Position numbers and translations under genes: made by a program. This document shows, one piece after another, positions 7,117 to 13,154 of a DNA stretch of 13,241 nt (position 1 is the stretch's first letter; every line of letters begins with the position of its first letter). Origin of the DNA: JAENVT01 sp031373785. Its GTDB lineage: Bacteria > Actinomycetota > Acidimicrobiia > Acidimicrobiales > Ilumatobacteraceae. The notes beneath the pieces were generated by a model. It worked only from the letters and a program-made list of their open reading frames with translations, was not told the DNA's origin and did not search any database. The DNA lies in NCBI GenBank assembly GCA_031373785.1, contig JANMNE010000114.1, positions 1 to 13,241 on the forward strand. The letters are read 5' to 3'.

Positions 7117-8243
7117 CCGCCGAGCTCCTTGACGACGTAGTCGATGCAGCCGGTCAGCAGGGCGACGTCGTCGGGTTTCACCGAAGGGAACATGCCGATG
7201 CGCAGCTGGTTGCGGCCGAGCTTGCGATAGCTGTCGGTGTCGACGATGCCGTTGGCGCGCAACGCCGCACAGACATCTTCGGCACGGATCGCGTCGTCGA
7301 GGTCGATGGTTCCGACGACCGCCGAACGCTGTGCCGGATCGGCGACGAACGGGGTGGCATACGCGGACGATGTTGCCCAGTCGTAGAGGTGGCTCGATGA
7401 GGTGCGGCAGCGATCGACGCACCACGCCAAGCCACCGTTGTCGAGCATCCAGCGCAGCTGTTCCTTGAGCAGCACGAGCGTGGCCAACGCGGGAGTGTTG
7501 TAGGTCTGGTTCAACAACGAGTTGTCGAGTGCGATCGTCAGATCGAGCGAGGCCGGCACCCACCGGCCTGACGCGTCGATGGCTCGGATCCGCTCGATGG
7601 CGGCCGGCGAGCAGGCCGCCAGCCACAGCCCGCCGTCGCTGGCGAAGCACTTCTGCGGGGCGAAGTAGTACACGTCGACCTCGGCCGGCGACCACGGCAA
7701 GCCGCCGGCCGCAGATGTCGCGTCGACCACCACCAACGCCTGGCCGCTCGGTCGGCGGAGCTCCATCGAGACGCCGGTCGAGGTCTCGTTGTGGGTGAGC
7801 GCGATCACGTCGACATCGTCGGCGGCGGGAGCGATCGGCGGATGCGTGCCGGGCACGCCGCGCGTGATCGCCGGATCCTCGATGTGGGGCGCGGCCTTGG
7901 CAGCCTCGGCGAACTTCGAGGAGAACTCGCCGAAGACGTAGTGATGACTGCGGCGCTCGATCAGGCCGAACGTGGCGATGTCCCAGAACATCGTTGATCC
8001 ACCGTTGCCGAGCACGATCTCCCACCCATCGGGAAGCGAGAAGAGCTCGGCGAGGCCGGCGCGGATGGTGCCGACCAGGTTCTTCACCGGAGGTTGCCGA
8101 TGCGAGCTGCCCAGCAGGTTGCTGTTGGCCTTGGCCAGGGCGAGGGCCTGCTCGGGTCGGATCTTCGACGGCCCACACCCGAACCGTCCGTCGCTGGGCA
8201 TCATCGAACGGGGAATGTCGAGCATCGTAGGGGTGGTCGTCAC
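7113..8243 (-). CDS. serC: Phosphoserine aminotransferase, actinobacterial type
   Basis: Transfers the amino group of glutamate to 3-phosphohydroxypyruvate, the second step of serine synthesis; the same enzyme family also serves pyridoxine synthesis. The 376-residue product follows the mycobacterial-type SerC pattern: DGRFGCGPSKIRPEQ near the N-terminus, then SSHRQPPVKNLVGTIRAGLAELFSLPDG, LGNGGSTMFWD, THNETSTGV, VVDATSAAGGLP, the PLP lysine Lys198 in YYFAPQKCFASDGG, NQTYNTPALATL and NGIVDTDSYRKLGRNQLRIGMFP. The GTG start at 8243 gives MTTTPTMLDIPRSMMPSDGRFG, the same spacing to DGRFG as the mycobacterial enzyme. An ATG at 8225 (370 residues) is an alternative, and no strong ribosome-binding site decides between them. 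First gene of a serC-PAC2-amidohydrolase unit; divergent from the aspartate aminotransferase. Confidence 0.94.
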   Translation of the reverse strand: MTTTPTMLDIPRSMMPSDGRFGCGPSKIRPEQALALAKANSNLLGSSHRQPPVKNLVGTIRAGLAELFSLPDGWEIVLGNGGSTMFWDIATFGLIERRSHHYVFGEFSSKFAEAAKAAPHIEDPAITRGVPGTHPPIAPAADDVDVIALTHNETSTGVSMELRRPSGQALVVVDATSAAGGLPWSPAEVDVYYFAPQKCFASDGGLWLAACSPAAIERIRAIDASGRWVPASLDLTIALDNSLLNQTYNTPALATLVLLKEQLRWMLDNGGLAWCVDRCRTSSSHLYDWATSSAYATPFVADPAQRSAVVGTIDLDDAIRAEDVCAALRANGIVDTDSYRKLGRNQLRIGMFPSVKPDDVALLTGCIDYVVKELGG

Positions 8244-8287
8244 CCGTCCAGTCTCGCCGGTCAGGGCCGATGGACCAACGGACCCGG

Positions 8288-8313
8288 TCGAAATGTTGCG
8301 TCGAAATGTCGCC
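8288..8313. repeat. Tandem 13-bp direct repeat in the serC/aspartate aminotransferase promoter region
   Basis: Two adjacent copies of a 13-base unit: TCGAAATGTTGCG at 8288-8300 and TCGAAATGTCGCC at 8301-8313, 11 of 13 identical. They lie in the 131-bp divergent intergenic region (8244-8374). AT-richer runs in this GC-rich spacer make it a plausible regulator-binding site or -35 neighbourhood. Only the repeat itself is seen; any regulatory role is inferred. Confidence 0.45.
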
Positions 8314-8336
8314 GGTCGTGACGGGGGTACCGCAAC

Positions 8337-8367
8337 TAGCATTCGTAGTCGCAACTCCACCGAAGGG
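8337..8367 (+). promoter_or_regulatory. Candidate -10 box and start-deciding ribosome-binding site for aspartate aminotransferase
   Basis: TAGCAT at 8337-8342 fits a TANNNT -10 box, with a transcript start near 8349. GAAGGG at 8362-8367 is a good Shine-Dalgarno run 7 bases before the GTG at 8375, and is the main reason for choosing that start over the in-frame ATGs at 8270 or 8306. No clear -35 is seen. Confidence 0.5.
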
Positions 8368-8374
8368 CTCATCC

Positions 8375-9574
8375 GTGAACCGCACGTCAGCACGTCTCGC
8401 CGCCATCGCCGAATCGGCCACGCTCGCCGTCGACGCCAAAGCCAAGGCACTGAAGGCCAAGGGCGAGAACGTGATCGGGTTCGGGGCCGGCGAGCCCGAC
8501 TTCCCGACGCCCGACAACGTCGTCGAGGCCGCCGTTCGGGCCTGTCGGGACGTGAGGTACCACAAGTACACACCAGCGGCCGGCCTGCCCGAACTGCGCG
8601 AGGCCATTGCGGCCAAGACGCTCCGCGACTCGGGCTTCGCCTGCCAGGCCAGCCAGGTGCTGGTCACCAACGGTGGCAAGCACGCGGTGTTCACGGCGTT
8701 CGCTGCGCTGTGCGACCCGGGTGACGAGGTGATCTGCCCCGCCCCGTACTGGACGACCTATCCCGAGGCGATCACGCTGGCCGGTGGTGTGCCGGTGATC
8801 GTGCAGACCGACGAGACCACCGGTTTCAAGGCGACGATCGAGCAACTCGATGCGGCGCTGACCCCACGGACCAAGGTGCTGCTGTTCGTCAGCCCCGACA
8901 ACCCCAGCGGAGCAATCTACGAGCCGGAGGAAGTCGAGGCCATCGGCCGATGGGCGGTCGACAATGGGGTGTGGGTCCTCACCGACGAGATCTACGAGCA
9001 CCTCGTGTACGGCGACAACCGATTCGTCAGCATGCCGACCGTTGTGCCCGAACTGGCCAACCAGTGCGTCATCGTCAACGGGGTGGCCAAGACCTATGCG
9101 ATGACCGGTTGGCGCGTCGGTTGGATGATCGGGCCGAGCGATGTGATGAAGGCGGCGATCAACTACCAGTCGCACAGCACCTCGAACGTCGACAATGTCG
9201 CCCAGGTGGCCGCGCTCGAGGCCGTCAGCGGCGACCTCTCTGCGGTGGCCATGATGCGCGAGGCCTTCGCTCGCCGCGCTGTCACCATGCACAACATGCT
9301 CAACGCCATCCCCGACGTCTCGGCGATCGTGCCGCAGGGGGCGTTCTACTGCTACCCGAACTTCTCGGGGTTGCTCGGCCGCCCACTCGGTCCCAACGGC
9401 ACCGTCAGCGCCACCACGCTGGAACTCGCCGACAACATCCTCGGCGAGGCCAAGGTCGCCTTCGTGCCGGGCGAGGCCTTCGGCACGCCCGGCTACGCGC
9501 GGTTCAGCTTTGCAATGGCCGACGCCGACATGGAGGAAGGCATTCGTCGCATCCACGAATGGGTCAAGGTCTGA
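8375..9574 (+). CDS. aspC: Aspartate aminotransferase (class I PLP aminotransferase)
   Basis: 399-residue cytosolic PLP enzyme of aminotransferase class I, subgroup Ib type; it most likely interconverts aspartate/2-oxoglutarate and oxaloacetate/glutamate. Visible motifs: IGFGAGEPDFPTPDNVVEAA, YHKYTPAAGLPELREAIAAK, VTNGGKHAVF, CPAPYWTTYPE, FVSPDNPSGAIY (the family more often has NPSNPTG), TDEIYEHLVYGD, the PLP lysine Lys239 in NGVAKTYAMTGWRVGW, and the C-terminal substrate-binding Arg in PGYARFSFA. The start is GTG at 8375, supported by the ribosome-binding site at 8362-8367; the product then opens MNRTSARLAAIAESATLAVDAKAKALKAKGE, the usual start for this subgroup. Divergent from serC. Other 2-oxo acids such as prephenate cannot be excluded as substrates. 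Confidence 0.88.
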   Translation: MNRTSARLAAIAESATLAVDAKAKALKAKGENVIGFGAGEPDFPTPDNVVEAAVRACRDVRYHKYTPAAGLPELREAIAAKTLRDSGFACQASQVLVTNGGKHAVFTAFAALCDPGDEVICPAPYWTTYPEAITLAGGVPVIVQTDETTGFKATIEQLDAALTPRTKVLLFVSPDNPSGAIYEPEEVEAIGRWAVDNGVWVLTDEIYEHLVYGDNRFVSMPTVVPELANQCVIVNGVAKTYAMTGWRVGWMIGPSDVMKAAINYQSHSTSNVDNVAQVAALEAVSGDLSAVAMMREAFARRAVTMHNMLNAIPDVSAIVPQGAFYCYPNFSGLLGRPLGPNGTVSATTLELADNILGEAKVAFVPGEAFGTPGYARFSFAMADADMEEGIRRIHEWVKV

Positions 9575-9576
9575 AG

Positions 9577-9605
9577 AGGCGGTGGTAGCGAACTGCTACC
9601 AGCCT
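9577..9605. promoter_or_regulatory. Palindromic operator of the toxin-antitoxin pair / possible hairpin after aspC
   Basis: TGGTAGC at 9583-9589 pairs with GCTACCA at 9595-9601 around a 5-base centre. Outer arms AGGC (9577-9580) and GCCT (9602-9605) extend the dyad with a 2-base bulge. It starts 2 bases after the aspC stop and lies just upstream of the antitoxin -10 box, covering the expected -35 region. That is where ribbon-helix-helix antitoxins usually bind for autoregulation. In RNA it could also form a short hairpin at the aspC 3' end; no T-tract follows. Confidence 0.55.
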
Positions 9606-9608
9606 GTG

Positions 9609-9614
9609 TAAGGT
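9609..9614 (+). promoter_or_regulatory. Candidate -10 box for a leaderless toxin-antitoxin transcript
   Basis: TAAGGT fits TANNNT and ends 6 bases before the antitoxin ATG at 9621, the spacing expected if transcription begins at the A of the start codon. There is no Shine-Dalgarno before this ATG, consistent with leaderless translation. A -35 match is weak and would lie inside the palindrome at 9583-9601. Confidence 0.5.
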
Positions 9615-9620
9615 AGGCAC

Positions 9621-9896
9621 ATGTCGGTGAACATGCACATCCGCGACGTGCCGGACCACGTCCACGAGGAGTTGCAGCGCCGTGCAGCGGCTGCCGGGAT
9701 GACACTGCGTCAATACACCGTGAAGGTGCTCGACGAGCACGTCGCAGTGCCAACGATGGATGAGTGGATGGAGCGGATCGCACGTCGCCGGGCGCGATGG
9801 CGTGCCGAGGATCGTCATGTCGAAGTCGACGCGGCGAAAGCAGTGCGCAGGGCACGGTACGAGGACGACGAGGGACTGTCGCAAGCAAATGGCTGA
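9621..9896 (+). CDS. vapB: Antitoxin, FitA/VapB-type ribbon-helix-helix
   Basis: 91-residue small protein. The N-terminal MSVNMHIRDVPDHVHEELQRRAAAAGMTLRQYTVKVLDEH is a typical FitA-like/Arc-type ribbon-helix-helix DNA-binding domain (about residues 4-40): a short strand followed by two helices. The C-terminal half (DEWMERIARRRARWRAEDRHVEVDAAKAVRRARYEDDEG) is charged and would wrap the toxin. By family knowledge it neutralises the PIN-domain toxin encoded just downstream and represses its own promoter; the palindrome at 9577-9605 is the likely operator. Its stop codon lies inside the toxin gene's start (8-base overlap, ATGGCTGA), giving translational coupling. It is the first gene of a two-gene operon and probably leaderless. 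Name by family only. Confidence 0.85.
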   Translation: MSVNMHIRDVPDHVHEELQRRAAAAGMTLRQYTVKVLDEHVAVPTMDEWMERIARRRARWRAEDRHVEVDAAKAVRRARYEDDEGLSQANG

Positions 9897-10299
9897 CCAC
9901 GCACCGATGGCCATCGTGGTTGATGCGTCGGCCGTCGTCGATCTGCTGGTCAACGGCTACCCGCTGCCAGAGCCCGCTGCGATGTCGTCGCCGGCACATC
10001 TCGACGCAGAAGTCCTCTCGGCACTCGGCCGGCTGCATCGGGATGGCACGCTCACCGCCTTCGACGTCGAAGAGATGCTGGAAGATCTGGCGACGCTCGG
10101 GGTGGTTCGCGTGCCGATCGCGCAACTCACGATGTTGGCCTTCGCGTTGCGGCACAATGTTGCGCTGCAAGACGGGCTCTACGTCGCTCTGGCCCAGTTG
10201 TCGAATGCGTCGTTGAAGACGACCGATGCTCGCTTGGCGCGTACGTGCGCGGATCAGAGGTTGTGCTCGCTCGTCGCGCCCGGCACAGAGCGCGGCTAG
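9889..10299 (+). CDS. vapC: PIN-domain ribonuclease toxin, VapC family
   Basis: 136-residue PIN-domain protein. The four acidic residues that bind the catalytic Mg2+/Mn2+ are all present: Asp12 (VVDASAVVDLL), Glu41 (HLDAEVLSAL), Asp95 (LQDGLYVALAQ) and Asp113 (LKTTDARLA). The nuclease is therefore predicted active; VapC toxins cut tRNA or rRNA and stop translation unless bound by the antitoxin. The start at 9889 overlaps the antitoxin stop by 8 bases; an ATG at 9907 would remove MADHAP only and also keeps the first Asp. The 3' end shares CTAG (10296-10299) with the stop codon of cobS on the opposite strand, so the two genes are convergent with a 4-bp overlap and no terminator between them. 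Confidence 0.88.
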   Translation: MADHAPMAIVVDASAVVDLLVNGYPLPEPAAMSSPAHLDAEVLSALGRLHRDGTLTAFDVEEMLEDLATLGVVRVPIAQLTMLAFALRHNVALQDGLYVALAQLSNASLKTTDARLARTCADQRLCSLVAPGTERG

Positions 10300-11057
10300 A
10301 TCCACCAGGGTTGGTAGTGAGTCGCCAGGCCGGTCAGCAAGACGAGGCAGAGACATTCGGCGACTTGTTCGCACGTGCCCAACACGTCGCCGCTGATGCC
10401 GCCGATCTTGCGCATGGCCAACCATCTCACGGCGACGATCGACACGATCGTCACCGCGGCCAGCGGGGCGGCCCACCATCCGACCGCGAGTGCGGCGAGC
10501 GCGAGCCCGCCGACCATTGCCGTGATCGCTCGGGATCGCGTGGTCGCCTGCCCGTAGTCGGCGCCAAGACCCTGGTGAGTCGCCAGCGGTGCGGCGCCCA
10601 TGAGGCCGACCGCGGCGCCGCGTGCCGCAGCGTGCGCGGCAACGGCCGCGGCGAACATCGCCGCAGGGCCCGGCAACGAACCGAGGCAGACGATGCGCAC
10701 GACGATCGAACTGCAGAGCGCGGCCACGCCGTAGCTGCCATGGCGTGAATCCTTGAGGATCTCCAGGCGACGCTCGATCGTCCAGCCACCCCCGAACGCG
10801 TCGGCCACATCGGCCAGGCCATCCTCGTGGAACGCGCCGGTGATCAGCAATCCGACGACCACCGCAACTGCCGCTGCCACCAGCGGGGGAACCACGTGCC
10901 ACAGGCCGGCGGCAGCGCCACCGACGGCGGCACCGATCAACGCACCGACGACCGGGAACCATGGCACGCTGGCGGCGACATCGGGTTCGCGACGCAGCCG
11001 GATCGGGATGCGTGTGAGGAACTGGGTGGCGGCGAGCAGGCCCGTCAGCCGAACCAC
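10296..11057 (-). CDS. cobS: Adenosylcobinamide-GDP ribazoletransferase (cobalamin synthase)
   Basis: 253-residue integral membrane protein that joins adenosylcobinamide-GDP with alpha-ribazole (phosphate), the last assembly step of cobalamin. Evidence: LAATQFLTRIPI near the N-terminus, the signature GAFHEDGLADVADAFGGG (family form H(L/E)DGLaDtaD, acidic residues for Mg2+), RRLEILKDSRHGSYGVAAL, and several hydrophobic segments (VVGALIGAAVGGAAAGLWHVV, LVAAAVAVVVGLLITGAF, MFAAAVAAHAAARGAAVGLMG, AMVGGLALAALAVGWWAA). The C-terminal GGISGDVLGTCEQVAECLCLVLL is also characteristic. The GTG start at 11057 (MVRLTGLL) overlaps the cobT 3' end by 13 bp, so translation is probably coupled. The gene is last in the operon. 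Also called cobV in Pseudomonas nomenclature. Confidence 0.93.
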   Translation of the reverse strand: MVRLTGLLAATQFLTRIPIRLRREPDVAASVPWFPVVGALIGAAVGGAAAGLWHVVPPLVAAAVAVVVGLLITGAFHEDGLADVADAFGGGWTIERRLEILKDSRHGSYGVAALCSSIVVRIVCLGSLPGPAAMFAAAVAAHAAARGAAVGLMGAAPLATHQGLGADYGQATTRSRAITAMVGGLALAALAVGWWAAPLAAVTIVSIVAVRWLAMRKIGGISGDVLGTCEQVAECLCLVLLTGLATHYQPWWI

Positions 11058-12031
11058 TCCCCGAACGTCGGCACCTCGGTGATACCCGTGCAGGCCATCG
11101 CCACCAGCGGCACCGCGGCCATCGCGCCGGAGCCCTCGCCCAGACGCATCTCCAGGTCGAGCAACGGTTGCTTGCCGAGCTGCTCGAGAAGGCGTCGGTG
11201 GCCAGGCTCGGACGAGCAGTGACCGACCAGGCAATGGTCGATCGCACCGGGCCGGCTGAGTGTGAGGGGCAACGCCGACGCAGTGACGACGTACCCATCG
11301 AGCAACACCGGCAGTTGCCGGTGGCGGGCGGCGACGATTGCTGCGGACATCGCCACGAGCTCGGCCCCGCCCACCTCGCGCAGGACTTCCAGCGGATCGG
11401 TCATCCCGGCGATCCGCTCGACCGCCAGCCGCACCGCGTCGCGTTTGCGCTGCAGGCCCTCGTCGTCGACGCCGGTGCCGCGGCCGACCCACGCCTCGAT
11501 CTCGCCACCCGCGAGCGCAGCCGCCACCGCTGCAGCTGCCGTGGTGTTGCCGATCCCCATCTCGCCCAGCACCAGCAGATCGGCATCGAGTTGCTCGACC
11601 GCGTGCCGGCCGGCCGCGCACGCCTCGTCGAAGCGCTCGGGTGACATCGCCGACTCGAAGCGGATGTCGCCGGTCGGCCGCCCGACGCCGACATCGATGG
11701 CGTCGACGGTTGCACCCGCAACGGCGGCGAAGGCACTGACGGTCGACTTGCCGGATCGATATGCAGCGAGCATCGCCGCGGTGACGTCGACGGGGTACTT
11801 GCTCACGCCGGCGGCGGCGACGCCGTGGTCGCCCGCGAAGATCAACGCGGCCGGCCTGCGCACCGCCGGCGTCGGGGTGCCCTGCCACTCGGCAACCCAC
11901 GCGGCGACCTCGTCGAGGCGCGCCAGGGCGCCGACCGGGCGCAAGATGTCGGCAGCACGGGCACGCACCGCATTCGCCGCATCGTGGTCGCCGGGCGGCA
12001 TTGTCGCCAATGCGTCTGTGAACCAGGTCAT
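11045..12031 (-). CDS. cobT: Nicotinate-nucleotide--dimethylbenzimidazole phosphoribosyltransferase
   Basis: 328-residue enzyme transferring phosphoribose from nicotinate mononucleotide to 5,6-dimethylbenzimidazole, giving alpha-ribazole phosphate for the lower ligand of cobalamin. Motifs: RPAALIFAGDHGVAAAGVSKYP, VTAAMLAAYRSGKSTVSAFA, DIGVGRP-like IDVGVGRPTGDI, LVLGEMGIGNTTAAAAVA, LLDGYVVTASAL, HCLVGHCSSEPGH, and the C-terminal LGEGSGAMAAVPLV carrying the presumed catalytic base Glu299. Start ATG at 12031 overlaps the cobU stop as ATGA; the product opens MTWFTDALATMPPGDHDAANAVRARAADILRPVGALARLDEVA, normal for the family. Name follows Salmonella usage (cobU in Pseudomonas). Coupled to cobU upstream and cobS downstream. 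Confidence 0.95.
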   Translation of the reverse strand: MTWFTDALATMPPGDHDAANAVRARAADILRPVGALARLDEVAAWVAEWQGTPTPAVRRPAALIFAGDHGVAAAGVSKYPVDVTAAMLAAYRSGKSTVSAFAAVAGATVDAIDVGVGRPTGDIRFESAMSPERFDEACAAGRHAVEQLDADLLVLGEMGIGNTTAAAAVAAALAGGEIEAWVGRGTGVDDEGLQRKRDAVRLAVERIAGMTDPLEVLREVGGAELVAMSAAIVAARHRQLPVLLDGYVVTASALPLTLSRPGAIDHCLVGHCSSEPGHRRLLEQLGKQPLLDLEMRLGEGSGAMAAVPLVAMACTGITEVPTFGEWFG

Positions 12032-12546
12032 GACAGTTCCTTCCAAGGATCCTCGAGCCGCAGTGCCTTGCCGGCGACCATCAACAGCGTGGTCGTGGCG
12101 ACCGCGGCAATCAGCTGGTTGGCGCGCCCGAGGTCGTCTCGGTATCGACGGCCGAGGTCGGTCTCCGGGTGCACACCCAGGCCGACTTCGTTGGTGATCA
12201 CCACGCTCGGCCCGCGGCGCTCGGCGAGCGCTGCGGCGACACCGCGTGGATCGACCTCGCCACGATGATGCAACTCGTTCCCGACCCACACGGTGATGCA
12301 GTCGACGATCAGCAAGGCGTCGGCAGGCATGCCGGCAATCGCTGCGTCGAGGTCGAGCGGTGCTTCGACGGTCGGCCAGGCGGGCCGGTCGCGCTGATGA
12401 CGGGCGATTCGCTCACGCATGTCGTCGTCGAACGGCTCGGCCGTTGCGATCATCACGACATCGCCGTCATGCCGTCGACCCATCTCGACCGCCAGCGCCG
12501 ACTTCCCGCTGCGCACCCCACCGATCAGCAGCGTGACGTTGCCCAC
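12028..12546 (-). CDS. cobU: Adenosylcobinamide kinase / adenosylcobinamide-phosphate guanylyltransferase
   Basis: 172-residue bifunctional enzyme that phosphorylates adenosylcobinamide and then attaches GMP, producing adenosylcobinamide-GDP for CobS. The N-terminal P-loop is GGVRSGKS (9-16); IATAEPFDDDMRERIARHQRDRP carries His50 at the place of the guanylylated histidine. DALLIVDCITVWVGNEL and VVITNEVGLGVHPETDLGRRYRDDLGRANQLIA complete the family pattern. I chose the GTG at 12546, which lies one base after the cobO TGA and puts the P-loop at the usual distance from the N-terminus (MGNVTLLIGG). An in-frame ATG at 12588 would add 14 unconserved residues and overlap cobO by 41 bp. The stop overlaps the cobT ATG. 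Also named cobP. Confidence 0.93.
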   Translation of the reverse strand: MGNVTLLIGGVRSGKSALAVEMGRRHDGDVVMIATAEPFDDDMRERIARHQRDRPAWPTVEAPLDLDAAIAGMPADALLIVDCITVWVGNELHHRGEVDPRGVAAALAERRGPSVVITNEVGLGVHPETDLGRRYRDDLGRANQLIAAVATTTLLMVAGKALRLEDPWKELS

Positions 12547-12547
12547 C

Positions 12548-13114
12548 TCAGTACTCGATGCCCTTCTTGGCGGTGATGCCTTGGTCATAGGCGTGCTTGA
12601 TCTTGCGCATCTCCGTGACGGTGTCGGCGATCTCGACGATCTCCTGCGGACAGTCGCGACCGGTGACGATGATGTTGACGTTGGCCGGGCGGTTGCTCAG
12701 TGCATCGACCACTGCACCGGTGTCGATCCAACCCCACGTGCACAGGTAGGTCAGCTCGTCGAGGATGACCAGCCGGTGCTTGCCCGCGGCGATCACATCG
12801 GCGGCGATCTTCCATGCCCGCTGGGCCACATCCTTGTCGTGGTCGAGGTTGGTCGAATCCCACGTGAACCCCTCGCCGAGCGAGTGCCACTCGACGCCGA
12901 GCTGGCGGCCGATCTTCTCCTCGCCGACCTTCCACTCACCACTCTTGACGAACTGCAAGACGGCAACCGGCCATCCCATGGCGACCGAACGGAGCATCAC
13001 ACCGAACGCTGCGCTGCTCTTTCCCTTCCCGTCTCCGGTGTTGACCAGCAGCAGCGAATCGGCTCGCGCCAACTTCTCCGGACGAGGGTCTTGGGTGGGC
13101 GGAGTGTCGGTCAT
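12548..13114 (-). CDS. cobO: Cob(I)yrinic acid a,c-diamide adenosyltransferase (CobA/CobO/BtuR family)
   Basis: 188-residue ATP:corrinoid adenosyltransferase that places the 5'-deoxyadenosyl group on cobalt, needed for de novo synthesis and for salvage of corrinoids. Sequence: SLLLVNTGDGKGKSSAAFG with the variant P-loop GDGKGKSS (27-34), VMLRSVAMGWPVAVLQFVKSGEW, LGEGFTWDS, LVILDELTYLCTWGWID, ANVNIIVTGRDCPQEIVEIADTVTEMRKIKHAYDQGITAKKGIEY at the C-terminus, matching the family end to end. It is the first gene of the minus-strand cobO-cobU-cobT-cobS operon. The ATG at 13114 has a candidate -10 (TATGCT, 13129-13124) 9 bases upstream, so its leader is too short to hold a riboswitch; the riboswitch nearby is on the other strand. 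Confidence 0.95.
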   Translation of the reverse strand: MTDTPPTQDPRPEKLARADSLLLVNTGDGKGKSSAAFGVMLRSVAMGWPVAVLQFVKSGEWKVGEEKIGRQLGVEWHSLGEGFTWDSTNLDHDKDVAQRAWKIAADVIAAGKHRLVILDELTYLCTWGWIDTGAVVDALSNRPANVNIIVTGRDCPQEIVEIADTVTEMRKIKHAYDQGITAKKGIEY

Positions 13115-13123
13115 GGAGTGTGG

Positions 13124-13129
13124 AGCATA
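13124..13129 (-). promoter_or_regulatory. Candidate -10 box of the cobO operon
   Basis: On the minus strand TATGCT (13129 down to 13124) fits TANNNT and ends 9 bases before the cobO ATG, predicting a leaderless or very short-leader transcript. The -35 region would fall around 13152-13147 and matches poorly. It lies within 14 bp of the divergent -10 box at 13143-13148, so the two promoters would interfere. Confidence 0.4.
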
Positions 13130-13142
13130 CGCAGCCCACTGC

Positions 13143-13148
13143 TAGCGT
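13143..13148 (+). promoter_or_regulatory. Candidate -10 box for the riboswitch transcript
   Basis: TAGCGT fits TANNNT and would start a plus-strand transcript around 13155, directly in front of the cobalamin riboswitch. The -35 is not convincing. It is divergent from and almost touches the predicted cobO promoter. Confidence 0.45.
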
Positions 13149-13154
13149 AAGCGC

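Noticed and set aside
6241..8694. An 817-codon minus-strand frame that might be read as a PAC2 fusion protein
   Set aside because: Upstream of 7116 it is only the out-of-frame shadow of serC; the GTGA overlap and normal PAC2 length show where the gene begins.
8387..9556. A 389-codon minus-strand frame opposite aspC
   Set aside because: No family pattern; the plus strand has the complete aminotransferase motifs with the PLP lysine.
9577..9605. A classical intrinsic terminator for aspC
   Set aside because: The hairpin is short and no T-run follows; its position fits better as the toxin-antitoxin operator.
12547..12588. ATG at 12588 as the cobU start
   Set aside because: It would overlap cobO by 41 bp and add a non-conserved tail before the P-loop; the GTG at 12546 gives the normal CobU N-terminus.
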